Shown here one piece after another: positions 19,626 through 28,247 of a DNA stretch of 64,000 bases (position 1 is its first letter; each line of letters starts with the position of its first letter). The position numbers and the translations under genes were made by a program. Source of the stretch: Aeromonas diversa CDC 2478-85. Lineage in GTDB: Bacteria > Pseudomonadota > Gammaproteobacteria > Enterobacterales > Aeromonadaceae. The notes below the pieces were generated by a model. That model was not told the DNA's origin. It did no database searches and saw only the letters and a list, made by a program, of their open reading frames with translations. The stretch is taken from positions 327,162 to 391,161 of the forward strand of contig NZ_CDCE01000020.1 of the NCBI RefSeq assembly GCF_000819805.1, given 5' to 3'.

Positions 19626-19781
19626 GGCGGCTCCGTGAGAATGGGATGGGGCATCTTAACGGGAATCCGCCACGAGATCGGCCCCTTTTTGTTAGCACCT
19701 GTTGCCGAGGTCCGCGCCGCTCATGGCATGTTCACGCTTTTTATATAGAATCGACGGGTTATCTATTTCAGGAGTCAGCGT

Positions 19782-20561
19782 ATGCAGGAAATGCCCGCCC
19801 TGGTGGCCCCTCGCCAGCACGGTATTGGTCGCGGTTGGTATTGGATCCGCCGTGGTTTCGATCTCTTCAATCGGGGTCGTGGTGTCAGCGTGGCCATGGT
19901 GCTCTGCTGGTTGGTGACCAGCGTACTGCTGGAGCGCCTGCCGGCCGGTGGGCTTATCTCCAACCTGCTGTACATGGTCTGGATGGCGGGTTGGATGGTG
20001 GCGGCCCACCATGCCTGGGAGCAGCAGGGCATCGCCTTCGGGGATCTCTTCGCCGGTTTTCGTCGTCAACTGACCCCTCTGGTGCTGGGGGGGCTGGTGA
20101 TTAGCGCCCTGATGCTGGCGATAGTGCAGTTGGTAATGGGGCTGCTTTCCTACTGGGGTGTGGACGCTCTGCTGGGACAGGACCCGGCCACCCTGACGAT
20201 GACCCCCGAAGAGGCCCAGGCTGTGCTGCTCGCCATCCTGGCCGGGCTGGTGCTGGCGGTCCCGCTGCTGATGGCGGTGACCTTTGCGCCGGCGCTCATC
20301 TTCTTTCATCGGTTACCCGTGTTGCTGGCCTTGCGCCTGAGCTTCCTCGGCTGCCTTCGCAACATGTGGCCCTTCCTTACCTGGAGCGTGCTGGCCTGCC
20401 TGCTGCTTCTGCTGGGCGGCATGCTACTGGTGGTGGGGCTGCTGGTGGTGATGCCGTCCCTGAACTACTCCATCTATGTGGCCTATCGGGAGATCTATCT
20501 CTCCGATGAGGCGATGGCGCCCGAGGCGCCGGTCACTCCGACCAACCACTTCCACGCATAA
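19782..20561 (+). CDS. BPSS1780 family membrane protein
   Basis: A 259-aa integral membrane protein with about six hydrophobic helices, among them ISNLLYMVWMAGWMVAAHHAW, LVLGGLVISALMLAIV and LLLLLGGMLLVVGLLVVMPS. The N-terminal RGWYWIRRGFDLFNR and the motif NYSIYVAYREIY are typical of the BPSS1780 family of unknown function. An AGGAG ribosome site precedes the ATG. A possible TATAGA -10 box lies at 19744-19749, but its -35 is weak. The gene has its own terminator. Confidence 0.82.
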   Translation: MQEMPALVAPRQHGIGRGWYWIRRGFDLFNRGRGVSVAMVLCWLVTSVLLERLPAGGLISNLLYMVWMAGWMVAAHHAWEQQGIAFGDLFAGFRRQLTPLVLGGLVISALMLAIVQLVMGLLSYWGVDALLGQDPATLTMTPEEAQAVLLAILAGLVLAVPLLMAVTFAPALIFFHRLPVLLALRLSFLGCLRNMWPFLTWSVLACLLLLLGGMLLVVGLLVVMPSLNYSIYVAYREIYLSDEAMAPEAPVTPTNHFHA

Positions 20562-20567
20562 GAAGCC

Positions 20568-20592
20568 AAAGCCACCTCAGGGTGGCTTTTTT
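20568..20592 (+). terminator. Terminator after the BPSS1780 family gene
   Basis: AAGCCACC / GGTGGCTT with a TCAG loop is followed by TTTTT. It also overlaps the end of the minus-strand lysR gene and could serve both. Confidence 0.8.
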
Positions 20593-21499
20593 ATTTCCCC
20601 TTAGTCTGCCAGAGGGGGTCTTCCTTCATCCGCTCAATCAGAAAGTCGAGGAAGCTGCGCAGCAGCGGCGACATCTGTTTGCGGGTAGCGTAGACCGCAT
20701 AAACCCCGAGGGGCTGCGGTTCATGGTCGGTGAGCAGGGCGCTTAACTCGCCTGTGGCGATCAGCGGTGCGGCAGAGCAGAGGGGTTGCATGCTGATACC
20801 GGTGCCGAGCTGGGTGGCACGTAGCAGCAGGTTGGAGATGTTGCCGCTCAGGTTGCCGCTGACGGGGACCGATTCAGGACCCTGCGGGCCTTCGAAGTGC
20901 CACATGCTCTTGCCGAAGTAGGCGTAGGTGAGGCAGTTGTGCAGGGCGAGATCCTGCACCCCTCGGGGTGTGCCGTGGGCGTTGAGGTAGGCGGGGCTGG
21001 CGCAGATCACCGAGCGACAGGTGCCGAGTTGGCGTGCCACCAGATTGGGGTCGAGATCGTTGGTCATGCGCAGGGCCAGATCGATGCGTTCTTCCACCAG
21101 ATTCACGGTGCGATCCACCAGCAGTATGTCGATGGCGGTGCCGGGCCAGCGGCTCAGGTAGTCGTGGGCGGCTGGGATGAGAAAGGCATCGGCCAGGGAG
21201 TAACTACAGGTGACTCGCAGCTGCCCCTTGGGGGCGGCATCCTGCCGTATCGCCAGCTGGGTCATCTCGTCGCCGATGGCAAGCATGGCGCGGGCGTGGG
21301 CGAGGGCCTCTTCCCCGGCGCCGGTCAGGCTCAGGCGCCGCGTGGTGCGGTGTAGCAGCCGTGCCCCCATCCAGCTCTCCAGCTCTCCCAGATAACGCGA
21401 CACCATGGCGCGCGACATGTCGAGCCGCTCGGCGGCGGCACTGAGACTACCCTGTTCTACAACGTTGACAAAAACCTGCAAGGCGGTGAGTCGGTCCAT
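20591..21499 (-). CDS. LysR family transcriptional regulator
   Basis: The 302-aa protein has an N-terminal winged helix-turn-helix (FVNVVEQGSLSAAAERLDMSRAMVSRYL) and a C-terminal LysR substrate-binding domain (GQLRVTCSYSLADAFLIPA...). It resembles the single-gene-neighbour LysR group that lacks well-defined effectors. It is divergently arranged with the MBL-fold and DsbA-like genes at 21622-23178, with a 122-bp gap holding an AGTGA/TCACT inverted repeat, so these are its likely targets. The effector is unknown. Confidence 0.9.
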   Translation of the reverse strand: MDRLTALQVFVNVVEQGSLSAAAERLDMSRAMVSRYLGELESWMGARLLHRTTRRLSLTGAGEEALAHARAMLAIGDEMTQLAIRQDAAPKGQLRVTCSYSLADAFLIPAAHDYLSRWPGTAIDILLVDRTVNLVEERIDLALRMTNDLDPNLVARQLGTCRSVICASPAYLNAHGTPRGVQDLALHNCLTYAYFGKSMWHFEGPQGPESVPVSGNLSGNISNLLLRATQLGTGISMQPLCSAAPLIATGELSALLTDHEPQPLGVYAVYATRKQMSPLLRSFLDFLIERMKEDPLWQTKGK

Positions 21500-21523
21500 G
21501 TTATTTGCTCGGAATACGCAACA

Positions 21524-21535
21524 GTGAAGTCACTA
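21524..21535. promoter_or_regulatory. Candidate LysR operator in the divergent gap
   Basis: AGTGA-AG-TCACT is a perfect inverted repeat 25 bp upstream of the lysR start codon and about 87 bp before the MBL-fold gene. Its position suits autoregulation plus divergent control, but it does not contain the classic T-N11-A pattern in an obvious way. Confidence 0.35.
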
Positions 21536-21621
21536 TTATGCTGTATTTGCCACGGAAGTGATCCAATAGACTGCATCCCATCGAAACAGACAACCTAACC
21601 AACCCGATTGAGGACAATGCA

Positions 21622-22479
21622 ATGAAAAAGACAATGAGCACCCTGACCCTGGCTTCTACCCTGCTGAGTGGCATGGCGGTCGCGGCTCCGCTCGACATCC
21701 AGGTCTACAACCCCGGCGAGAAGGCCATCTTCCCGGTCTCCTCCGAGCTGGTCACCGGCGAGAAGGAGGCCATCCTGGTCGATGCCCAGTTCGACGTGAA
21801 GAACGGTCAGGCACTGGTCGACATGATCAAGCGCAGTGGCAAGACCCTCACCACCATCTACATCAGCGGAGGGGATCCGGATTACTACTTCGGCCTCGAG
21901 CCCATCGTTGCCGCCTTCCCGCAGGCCAAGGTGGTGGCCAGCCAGCATGTGGTCGACCACATCAAGCAGACCAAGGATGCCAAGCTCGCCTATTGGGGGC
22001 CGATCCTGGGTAAGGATGCGCCCAAGAGCGTGACCGTGCCGCAGGTGATGACCGCCTCTCAGTTGACCCTGGAGGGGAAAGCCATAGAGGTGAAGGGGAT
22101 GAATACCCCGAGTGCCTTCCTGTGGGCGCCTTCGGTCAAGACCGCCTTCGGTGGCGTGGCAGTCTACGCTGGCGTGCATGTGTGGATGGCCGACAGCCAG
22201 ACCAAGACCGCCCGCGGTCAGTGGGTTGAGACCCTGAACCAGCTGGAGGCCCTCAAGCCCGAGCGCGTGATCCCGGGCCACTACCTCGGCACTATGCCCA
22301 AGGGCATCGAAGCCGTCACCTTCACTCGTGACTATGTGCAGCGCTTCGAGGCCGAGCTTGCCAAGAGCAAGGACTCCGCCACCCTGATCGAGGGCATGAA
22401 GCAGGCATATCCGGCACTGCCGGTGGATGATGGCCTGGCCATCGGCGCCAAGGTCGCGACCGGCGAAATGAAGTGGTAA
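21622..22479 (+). CDS. Secreted MBL-fold protein with altered metal-binding motif
   Basis: A 285-aa protein with a signal peptide (MKKTMSTLTLASTLLSGMAVAA, cleavage near AVA-A) and a metallo-beta-lactamase fold: VDAQFD, the loop TTIYISGGDPDYYFG, GVHVWMADS and PGHYLG. In active MBL enzymes the loop reads HxHxDH. Here it is GGDPDY (residues 83-88), so both histidines of the first pair and the last His are missing, while the later His in VHVW and PGH remain. My recollection is that relatives have SHGDPDYYFG, keeping one His. Hydrolase activity is therefore doubtful and a changed metal site or binding role is possible. It probably forms an operon with the following gene. Confidence 0.82.
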   Translation: MKKTMSTLTLASTLLSGMAVAAPLDIQVYNPGEKAIFPVSSELVTGEKEAILVDAQFDVKNGQALVDMIKRSGKTLTTIYISGGDPDYYFGLEPIVAAFPQAKVVASQHVVDHIKQTKDAKLAYWGPILGKDAPKSVTVPQVMTASQLTLEGKAIEVKGMNTPSAFLWAPSVKTAFGGVAVYAGVHVWMADSQTKTARGQWVETLNQLEALKPERVIPGHYLGTMPKGIEAVTFTRDYVQRFEAELAKSKDSATLIEGMKQAYPALPVDDGLAIGAKVATGEMKW

Positions 22480-22521
22480 GGCAACGCAGGGGCCGGGTTT
22501 CCGGCCCCATGAGGTAATCCC

Positions 22522-23178
22522 ATGATTCAGACAACTCTTCATTACGTCTATGACCCCCTCTGTGGCTGGTGTTATGGGGCTTCGCCGCTCCTGAAGGCGG
22601 CTGCCACCCTGCCCAATCTGCGCCTGCAGTTGCATGGTGGCGGGCTGTGGCTGGCAGAGCGGCGCCGGCCAATGGGGCGGGCCTTGCGCGATTATGTGCG
22701 CCCTCATGACGAGCGGATCGCCGCCCTCACCGGTCAACCGTTCGGGGCTCGCTATTTCGACGAGCTGCTGCTCGATGAGCAGGGCGTACTCGACTCAGAG
22801 CCTCCCCTGCGTGCCATTCTGGCGGTCACCGCCCTGGGTGGGGCCCCCCTGACCATGCTGCAACGCATTCAGGAGTGCCATTACCGCGATGGGCTCAGGG
22901 TCGGTGAGTTTGCCCTGCTGACGAGGCTGGCTGCCGAGCAAGGCATTGAGCACGAGTCGTTTCGGGCGGCGTTTGATGCGGCCCCTCTGGCCGAGCATCT
23001 GCGTGACAGTCAGTGGTGGCTGCGGCGCATCGGTGGACAGGGTTATCCCACTCTGGCACTGCAGCGGGGTGAGCGGCTGGAGCGGGTCGATATCTCCGCC
23101 ATGCTGGGCCGACCCGAGGCGTTGCGTCAGTGGCTGGCGGTGCGTTGTGAGGATAGGGAGCCGAGCATAGAGCAGTGA
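22522..23178 (+). CDS. DsbA family thioredoxin-fold protein
   Basis: The 218-aa protein begins with a beta strand and the redox motif DPLCGWCYG (Cys14-x-x-Cys17), then a helical insertion and a second thioredoxin half containing the cis-Pro region GGQGYPTLAL. It has no signal peptide, so it is a cytoplasmic thiol oxidoreductase of the FrnE/2-hydroxychromene isomerase-like DsbA group. GAGG lies just before the ATG. It starts 42 bp after the MBL-fold gene; the gap holds a GGGGCCGG/CCGGCCCC hairpin without a T-run. Partner proteins are unknown. Confidence 0.85.
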   Translation: MIQTTLHYVYDPLCGWCYGASPLLKAAATLPNLRLQLHGGGLWLAERRRPMGRALRDYVRPHDERIAALTGQPFGARYFDELLLDEQGVLDSEPPLRAILAVTALGGAPLTMLQRIQECHYRDGLRVGEFALLTRLAAEQGIEHESFRAAFDAAPLAEHLRDSQWWLRRIGGQGYPTLALQRGERLERVDISAMLGRPEALRQWLAVRCEDREPSIEQ

Positions 23179-23347
23179 TAGCCCTGTTATTAGCGGGCCG
23201 AGGTCAAGGGCGGGTTCAGGTGCGTCGCTATGAGTCTGTAGATGGGGATTTCCTTGCGTTTTTCCCCATCAAGCTATGCTCAATATGATTCTCTCTGGCA
23301 GCCCTAGTGGCAGCCGGAGAGCCAATAAATCCCAAGGATGCGCCGCT

Positions 23348-24991
23348 ATGTTCACAAACATGTCTATCGGTCAGAAACTGAGTGCCGGTTTTACCTTTCT
23401 GGCAGTACTGGTGCTTGGATTGGCCTGGTTCTCGACGCTCCAGCTCTCCCGTTTTAACGATCAGACGACCGAGATTACGGATAACCTGATCCCCTCGATT
23501 CGCCTCGCCAGTCAGATGCAGTTGGCGTTGACCGATGCCCGTCGCGCCGAGCTGAGCATGGTTGTCGCCGTGCTGAATCAGGACAATGAAGAGTTGGCGC
23601 GTTATACCCAGAGCTTTGCCAAGGCCAAAGCCTCATTTGACGAGTCCTCCCAGAGCTATGGCCGTCTTCCCTTTGAACCCTCCGGTCAGGAAGAGCAAGC
23701 CTTCAACGCCCTGAACGACACGGCCAAGCGTTACTTTACCCATCACGACTCGCTAGTCGATGCCTTGCAGCGCCAAGACCTTGAGAAGGCAAAGAGCCTG
23801 CGCAAGAACGAGACGCTCAACTCCTTGGCCGAAGCGGCCGATTACGCCTTGCGCCTCAGAGAGATCAACGATCAGCGGGCCAGCACCATGAATCAGGAGA
23901 TAGAAAGCTCCTATAGCAGCTCGCGCAACATCAACATCGTCATCGGTCTGTTGACCGTCGCCTTTGTGGTCGTGGTGGCCTGGCTGTTGACTGCCCAGAT
24001 CCGCAATCCAGTCATGGTGCTGTTGGAGCAGACTCGCCGGGTGGCGGCCGGGGACCTGACGGTGCGCACCGACAGCTCCCAGTTTAATAACGACGAGCTG
24101 GGCAAGCTGGCCAAGGGGTTTGGTGAGATGCAGGGCAATCTGCGTCAGCTGGTGAGTGAGGTGTCGGGGTCCGTGGTGCAGTTGAGCGCCGCCGTCGAGG
24201 AGATGAGCGCCGTTGCCAGCCAGTCTGCAGGAAACATGAACAGCCAGCAGCATGAGCTCAATCAGTTGGCCACCGCCATGAACGAGATGCAGGCCACGGT
24301 ACAGGAGGTGTCTCGCAATACCAGCGATGCCGCCAACTCGGCCGGCCAGGCGAGCAAGCGTGCCGAGCAGGGTGCGAAGACGGTGAATGAATCGATTCGC
24401 CGTATCGAGCAGGTAGCGGGCGCCATCGAGAGCACGGCCGCCGTCATTCGCCAGCTGGGGGATGACAGCCGTAACATCGGCGTCGTGCTCGAGGTGATCC
24501 GCGGCATTGCCGAGCAGACCAACCTGCTGGCCCTCAACGCAGCCATCGAGGCGGCCCGGGCTGGTGAGCAGGGGCGCGGTTTTGCCGTGGTGGCCGATGA
24601 GGTGCGGACCCTGGCCAAACGGACCCAGGATTCGACCTCCCAGATCAACAGCATCATCGCCGAGCTGCAGCAGCGTGCCGAGCAGGCGGGGGTCACCATG
24701 CAGCAGAGTCAGGAGATGATGAGCTCGACTGTCGAGACGGCGCGGGACGCAGGGAGTTCCATCTCGGAGATCAGCGGTGCTGTGAGCAGCATCTCCCAGA
24801 TGAATATCCAGATTGCCACTGCGACCGAAGAGCAGGGCGCCGTGACCGAAGAGCTCAATCGCAACGTGGTCAACATCAGCCACGCCTCCGAGGAGGTGAC
24901 GGCCGGGGCCAATCAGATGGCTCAGGCGTGCGGCGAGCTCAACCACCTGGCCACCCAGTTGCAGGAGATGGTGCGACGCTTTCGCACCTGA
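23348..24991 (+). CDS. Methyl-accepting chemotaxis protein, four-helix-bundle sensor
   Basis: The 547-aa receptor has a first TM helix (residues about 10-32), a 4HB_MCP periplasmic sensor of about 160 residues (Leu/Arg/Gln-rich, no Cache motif), a second TM ([20 protein letters not shown]), HAMP, and the signalling hairpin [20 protein letters not shown]. Its sensor differs from the other two receptors in this window. The ATG at 23348 has AAGGA 9 nt upstream and is preferred over the ATG at 23276, which would add 24 residues with no membrane logic. A bidirectional terminator follows. Confidence 0.92.
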   Translation: MFTNMSIGQKLSAGFTFLAVLVLGLAWFSTLQLSRFNDQTTEITDNLIPSIRLASQMQLALTDARRAELSMVVAVLNQDNEELARYTQSFAKAKASFDESSQSYGRLPFEPSGQEEQAFNALNDTAKRYFTHHDSLVDALQRQDLEKAKSLRKNETLNSLAEAADYALRLREINDQRASTMNQEIESSYSSSRNINIVIGLLTVAFVVVVAWLLTAQIRNPVMVLLEQTRRVAAGDLTVRTDSSQFNNDELGKLAKGFGEMQGNLRQLVSEVSGSVVQLSAAVEEMSAVASQSAGNMNSQQHELNQLATAMNEMQATVQEVSRNTSDAANSAGQASKRAEQGAKTVNESIRRIEQVAGAIESTAAVIRQLGDDSRNIGVVLEVIRGIAEQTNLLALNAAIEAARAGEQGRGFAVVADEVRTLAKRTQDSTSQINSIIAELQQRAEQAGVTMQQSQEMMSSTVETARDAGSSISEISGAVSSISQMNIQIATATEEQGAVTEELNRNVVNISHASEEVTAGANQMAQACGELNHLATQLQEMVRRFRT

Positions 24992-24996
24992 CCATG

Positions 24997-25027
24997 AGAG
25001 AGGGCGCCGTTGGCGCCCTCTCTTTTT
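24997..25027. terminator. Bidirectional terminator between the chemoreceptor and DUF2799 genes
   Basis: AGAGAGGGCGCC / GGCGCCCTCTCT forms a perfect 12-bp stem with a 3-nt loop and a TTTTT tail on the plus strand. It sits between two converging genes. Confidence 0.85.
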
Positions 25028-25583
25028 ACAGCTTGAACTGGATGACGGTGGGAGGATTGCGCAGGCGCCAGATCTCCTGCTCTATGGCGGTGGCACGGCG
25101 GTTGGCGCGATCCAGCTGACTGCGGTAGTAGCTGCGATCAGAGCTCTCCTTGCTGTTGCGTAGCTGCAGCTCCAGAGTACCGATGCTGGTGTTGAGGCTA
25201 CTCAGCTCCTGCTGCAATTCGCCGATGCGTTTTTGAATCAGGTATTCGTCTCGCCCACGCTGATATTGCTTCATAAAGCTGGCGTCATTGGGGCAGACGC
25301 CGAGATACTCTTCCCCGTCTCGCCCCTTGCGGTAGGCCAGCTCAGGAATGCAGTAGAGCTCGAGCCCCTTCTGATAGCCTTTATCCCATTCGACGCTGTC
25401 TGGCCGGACGCCATACTCGGCGCAGCTTTCGCCGTACTCCTTGAATACATCGCGGGGACGTCCTCTCTCGCCATCCTGATAGCCGAGATGATTCCAGTTG
25501 GTGTTGTGGCACTCCTCTTCCGAGAGCGCGGCACAACCGCCGAGTAAGAGGGTCAGGGAGAGCAGGAACAGACGCATAGGCAT
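25026..25583 (-). CDS. DUF2799 lipoprotein
   Basis: A 185-aa predicted lipoprotein with signal peptide and lipobox LLGGC (Cys at residue 17). The family pattern is visible: WNHLGYQDGERG, a conserved CxxYG segment (SCAEYGVRPD), YQKGLELYC and GVCPND, followed by a C-terminal Leu/Gln/Arg-rich coiled coil (about residues 115-175). The role of DUF2799 proteins is not established. ATGs at 25583 and 25577 both open into the signal peptide; neither has a clear ribosome site. It ends inside the bidirectional terminator. Confidence 0.85.
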   Translation of the reverse strand: MPMRLFLLSLTLLLGGCAALSEEECHNTNWNHLGYQDGERGRPRDVFKEYGESCAEYGVRPDSVEWDKGYQKGLELYCIPELAYRKGRDGEEYLGVCPNDASFMKQYQRGRDEYLIQKRIGELQQELSSLNTSIGTLELQLRNSKESSDRSYYRSQLDRANRRATAIEQEIWRLRNPPTVIQFKL

Positions 25584-25655
25584 AACGGGGTCTCATCGGA
25601 ACGGAATGCACGATTTTATGCCTGTGATGGGGATCGCTCAATCGCTATTGGAGGT

Positions 25656-25683
25656 TTGCAATGAGGCTGAAGGGGCCTAGAAT
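25656..25683 (+). promoter_or_regulatory. Sigma70-like promoter for the 2OG-Fe(II) oxygenase gene
   Basis: TTGCAA and TAGAAT are separated by 16 bp, and the ATG of the following gene lies 32 bp downstream of the -10 box. Confidence 0.55.
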
Positions 25684-25715
25684 GGTGCGTTTTTTAACAT
25701 GAGCGAAACATAACA

Positions 25716-26555
25716 ATGAAAGTTCTGACAGTCGACTACCAGGCTCCGGATGCGGCGGCCCGTTTCACCGAATCCCTGCGCACCACAGGGTTTGGCGTAC
25801 TGACCAACCACCCCATCCCCCGTGAACTGGTTCAGGCTATCTACGACAACTGGCAGCAATTCTTCGATAGCGAGCGCAAGCACGACTTCCACTTCAACCG
25901 CGAGACACAAGACGGCTACTTCCCGCCCTCCGTCTCCGAGGTGGCCAAGGGGCACACCAAGAAGGACATCAAGGAATATTTCCACATCTATCCCTGGGGA
26001 CAGATCCCGGAGGAGTTGAACGCTCAGGCAATGGAGTACTACCGTCTCGCCAATGAGCTGGCCGCCGAGTTGCTCTCTTGGGTCGAGCAGCACACCCCTG
26101 ACGATATCGCGACTCACTACAGTTGCCCCCTCTCTTCCATGATCGATGGCAGCCAGAAGACCCTGCTGCGGGTGCTGCACTATCCGCCGCTGAATGGCAG
26201 CGAAGAGGCAGGTGCCATTCGCGCCGCTGCCCACGAGGACATCAACCTGCTGACCATACTGCCGGCGGCGAGCGAGCCCGGTTTGCAAGTGATGGGCGCC
26301 GACGGAGAGTGGATGGACGTGCCGTGCGACTTTGGCACCCTGATCATCAACATCGGCGACATGCTGCAAGAGGCATCCCAGGGTTACTATCCCTCGACCA
26401 CCCACAGGGTGATCAACCCCACCGGTGGTAGCGTCAACAAGTCGCGCATCTCCCTGCCGCTGTTCCTGCACCCGCGCCCGGACGTGGTGCTCTCCGAGCG
26501 TCACACCGCAGACACCTATCTGAAGGAGCGCCTGCGCGAACTCGGGGTTATCTGA
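25716..26555 (+). CDS. Isopenicillin N synthase family 2-oxoglutarate/Fe(II) oxygenase
   Basis: A 279-aa cytoplasmic non-haem iron enzyme. An N-terminal DIOX_N region (ESLRTTGFGVLTNHPI) leads into the double-stranded beta-helix core. The Fe ligands His-x-Asp are in AAHEDINLL (with Glu between) and the distal His is in STTHRVINP, with the 2-oxoglutarate/substrate Arg-x-Ser motif SRISLPLF further on. IPNS-like oxygenases act on many substrates and this one cannot be assigned. It is monocistronic with its own promoter, and a strong terminator lies 135 bp downstream. Confidence 0.9.
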   Translation: MKVLTVDYQAPDAAARFTESLRTTGFGVLTNHPIPRELVQAIYDNWQQFFDSERKHDFHFNRETQDGYFPPSVSEVAKGHTKKDIKEYFHIYPWGQIPEELNAQAMEYYRLANELAAELLSWVEQHTPDDIATHYSCPLSSMIDGSQKTLLRVLHYPPLNGSEEAGAIRAAAHEDINLLTILPAASEPGLQVMGADGEWMDVPCDFGTLIINIGDMLQEASQGYYPSTTHRVINPTGGSVNKSRISLPLFLHPRPDVVLSERHTADTYLKERLRELGVI

Positions 26556-26603
26556 GGTCCTGAGGATACGCTGCGACACAACTGATTTTGTTTCAGTAAC
26601 ATG

Positions 26604-26640
26604 TTGGTGGATCGTGCCAAAAATGGTGTGGTTCCACCAA
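26604..26640. repeat. Imperfect inverted repeat in the gap after the oxygenase gene
   Basis: The arms TTGGTGGA and TCCACCAA are 8 bp and perfect, separated by 21 bp that themselves hold a CCA/TGG mini-stem. There is no T-run after it, so it is not a standard terminator. It could be a processing hairpin or a protein-binding site. Confidence 0.4.
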
Positions 26641-26689
26641 ATATCGTCGTAGTGATTGCCGGCCACTGTCGGTAGCGTATGAACATGGT

Positions 26690-26715
26690 GCGGGCCCCTC
26701 TCGGGCCCGCTTTTC
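26690..26715 (+). terminator. Rho-independent terminator before the sodium-symporter gene
   Basis: GCGGGCCC / GGGCCCGC forms an 8-bp stem with a CTCTC loop and TTTT tail. It lies only 18 bp before the next start codon, so that transcription reading through from upstream would be stopped or attenuated there. Confidence 0.75.
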
Positions 26716-26733
26716 TTGACTGGAGTTCATACG

Positions 26734-28044
26734 ATGCAGTCCCAATGGTCCTCCCGCCTCGGCCACATTCTGGCCTCCGTCGGCACCGCCGTCGGCCTCG
26801 GCGCCATCTGGAAGTTTCCCTACGTCACCGCGGCCAACGGCGGCGGCGCCTTCCTGTTGGTCTTCCTGCTGTTTAGCCTGACCCTGGGGGTCGCCGTGCT
26901 GGTGGCAGAGACCCTGCTCGGTAGCCTGACCCGCCAAGGGGTGCTTGGTGCCTGTCGTCAGCTGGCGGGGCGCGGCTGGGGTTGGATCGGCTGGACCGGG
27001 GTGATCTGCACCTTCCTCATCTACAGCTTTTACAGCGTGGTGGGAGGCTGGACCCTGGGGTACACCGGGCTTGCGGCAAGCGGCGAGCTGGCCAGCGCCG
27101 ACGGGGCGGCCCTCACCGCGCTGTTCAACGGCTACGTCAGTCACCCCTGGTGGCCCCTGCTCACCCATCTGCTGTTTGCCGGCCTCACTTGGTGGCTGGT
27201 GCGCGGCGACATCCAGAAGGGAGTCGAGCGCTCCCTGCGCTGGATGATGCCGAGCCTGTTTGTGATGATGCTGCTGCTGGTCGCGGTGGGGCTGACCCTG
27301 CCGGGGGCCGGCGCCGGGGTGCGCCATTTCCTCGAGCCCGACTTTGCCAGGCTCGGCATGGCGGGGGTGCTCGATGCCATGGGGCTGGCCTTCTTCTCCC
27401 TCTCCATCGGCCTCGGCATTCACACCACCTACGGCGCCTACCTGCCCGGCCCCGAAGGGGTTGGCCGCTCCAGCCTCTGGGTGGTCTTGCTGGCGAGCTT
27501 CATCGCCGTGCTGGCGGGGTTGATGATCTTCCCGGCCCTGGCCGCCACCGGCATCGATCCTACCTCGGGCCCCGGCCTCACCTTCATGACCATGCCGGCA
27601 GTGTTCCAGCACATCCCGTTCGGTCAGCCCCTGGCGGTGGTCTTCTTCGCCCTGCTGGTGATGGCGGCGCTCTCCTCGTCCATCTCCCTGCTGGAGAACC
27701 TGGTGCGCTTCTGCTGTGACGAGTGGGGGATGCAGCGCAGCCGTGCGGCAGGCCTGGTGACCCTGGCGGTGATACTGACCGGCGTCCCGGTGAGCCTCTC
27801 GTTCGGGCCCCTAGCGGGCGTCACCCTGTTTGGCATGGGGATCTTCGATCTGCTCGACTTTGTCACCTCTAACCTGATGATGCCCCTGTTTGGCCTCGGA
27901 CTGACCTTACTGCTTGGCTGGAAGATTGGTGCGCGCACCCTGCCGGCAGGCATGGCGGCTCCGTGGCGCGCCGCCCTGATCGGCTGCTGGCGCTGGTTGG
28001 CGCCGCTGCTTATCGGCGGGATCCTGGTGCGCGGCGTGCTGTGA
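26734..28044 (+). CDS. Neurotransmitter:sodium symporter family transporter
   Basis: A 436-aa inner-membrane transporter with about 11 helices. The N-terminal signature SRLGHILASVGTAVGLGAIWKFPYV is diagnostic of the NSS (SNF) family and forms the Na+/substrate site in TM1. The last helices match LeuT-type bacterial members such as tryptophan or leucine transporters. An amino acid or other small amine is the likely cargo, not determinable here. I chose ATG 26734 (MQSQWSSRLGH) with TGGAGT upstream instead of an ATG 18 bp earlier. It lies between a terminator and a small opposing ORF. Confidence 0.9.
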   Translation: MQSQWSSRLGHILASVGTAVGLGAIWKFPYVTAANGGGAFLLVFLLFSLTLGVAVLVAETLLGSLTRQGVLGACRQLAGRGWGWIGWTGVICTFLIYSFYSVVGGWTLGYTGLAASGELASADGAALTALFNGYVSHPWWPLLTHLLFAGLTWWLVRGDIQKGVERSLRWMMPSLFVMMLLLVAVGLTLPGAGAGVRHFLEPDFARLGMAGVLDAMGLAFFSLSIGLGIHTTYGAYLPGPEGVGRSSLWVVLLASFIAVLAGLMIFPALAATGIDPTSGPGLTFMTMPAVFQHIPFGQPLAVVFFALLVMAALSSSISLLENLVRFCCDEWGMQRSRAAGLVTLAVILTGVPVSLSFGPLAGVTLFGMGIFDLLDFVTSNLMMPLFGLGLTLLLGWKIGARTLPAGMAAPWRAALIGCWRWLAPLLIGGILVRGVL

Positions 28045-28048
28045 CGGC

Positions 28049-28207
28049 TCAACCCGCCTTGGGCCAGTGGCTCTCGGCCTGGGGCTGGCGTTGCTCGTCC
28101 TCGCCGGTCGGGCTCTGCCTGCTCAGGGTCAAGGTGCCGAGCCGGCCGAGGTGGCGCAGCTCGAACTCGTCGTCGTGGCAAGGTGCCAGCACTGGGAGAG
28201 GGGGCAT
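28049..28207 (-). CDS. Possible small protein (52 aa), unrecognised
   Basis: A 52-codon minus-strand frame fills the 200-bp gap between the sodium symporter gene and the pseudo-receiver gene. The product begins MPPLPVLAPCHDDEFELRHL, is hydrophilic and Gln/Glu-rich at its end, and has codons with the high G+C third positions of its neighbours. A stop codon lies directly before the ATG, so the frame cannot extend upstream. The ribosome site is weak, and no family is recognised. It could be a genuine small protein or the remnant of a larger gene. A short inverted repeat (CCAGT/ACTGG) lies just upstream. Confidence 0.35.
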   Translation of the reverse strand: MPPLPVLAPCHDDEFELRHLGRLGTLTLSRQSPTGEDEQRQPQAESHWPKAG

Positions 28208-28247
28208 TCACCCAGTGTACTGGCTGATGCGACCAAGATAGGGGATC

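Noticed and set aside
21500-21621. A classic T-N11-A LysR box
   Set aside because: No convincing match stood out; only the AGTGA/TCACT repeat was retained as a weak candidate.
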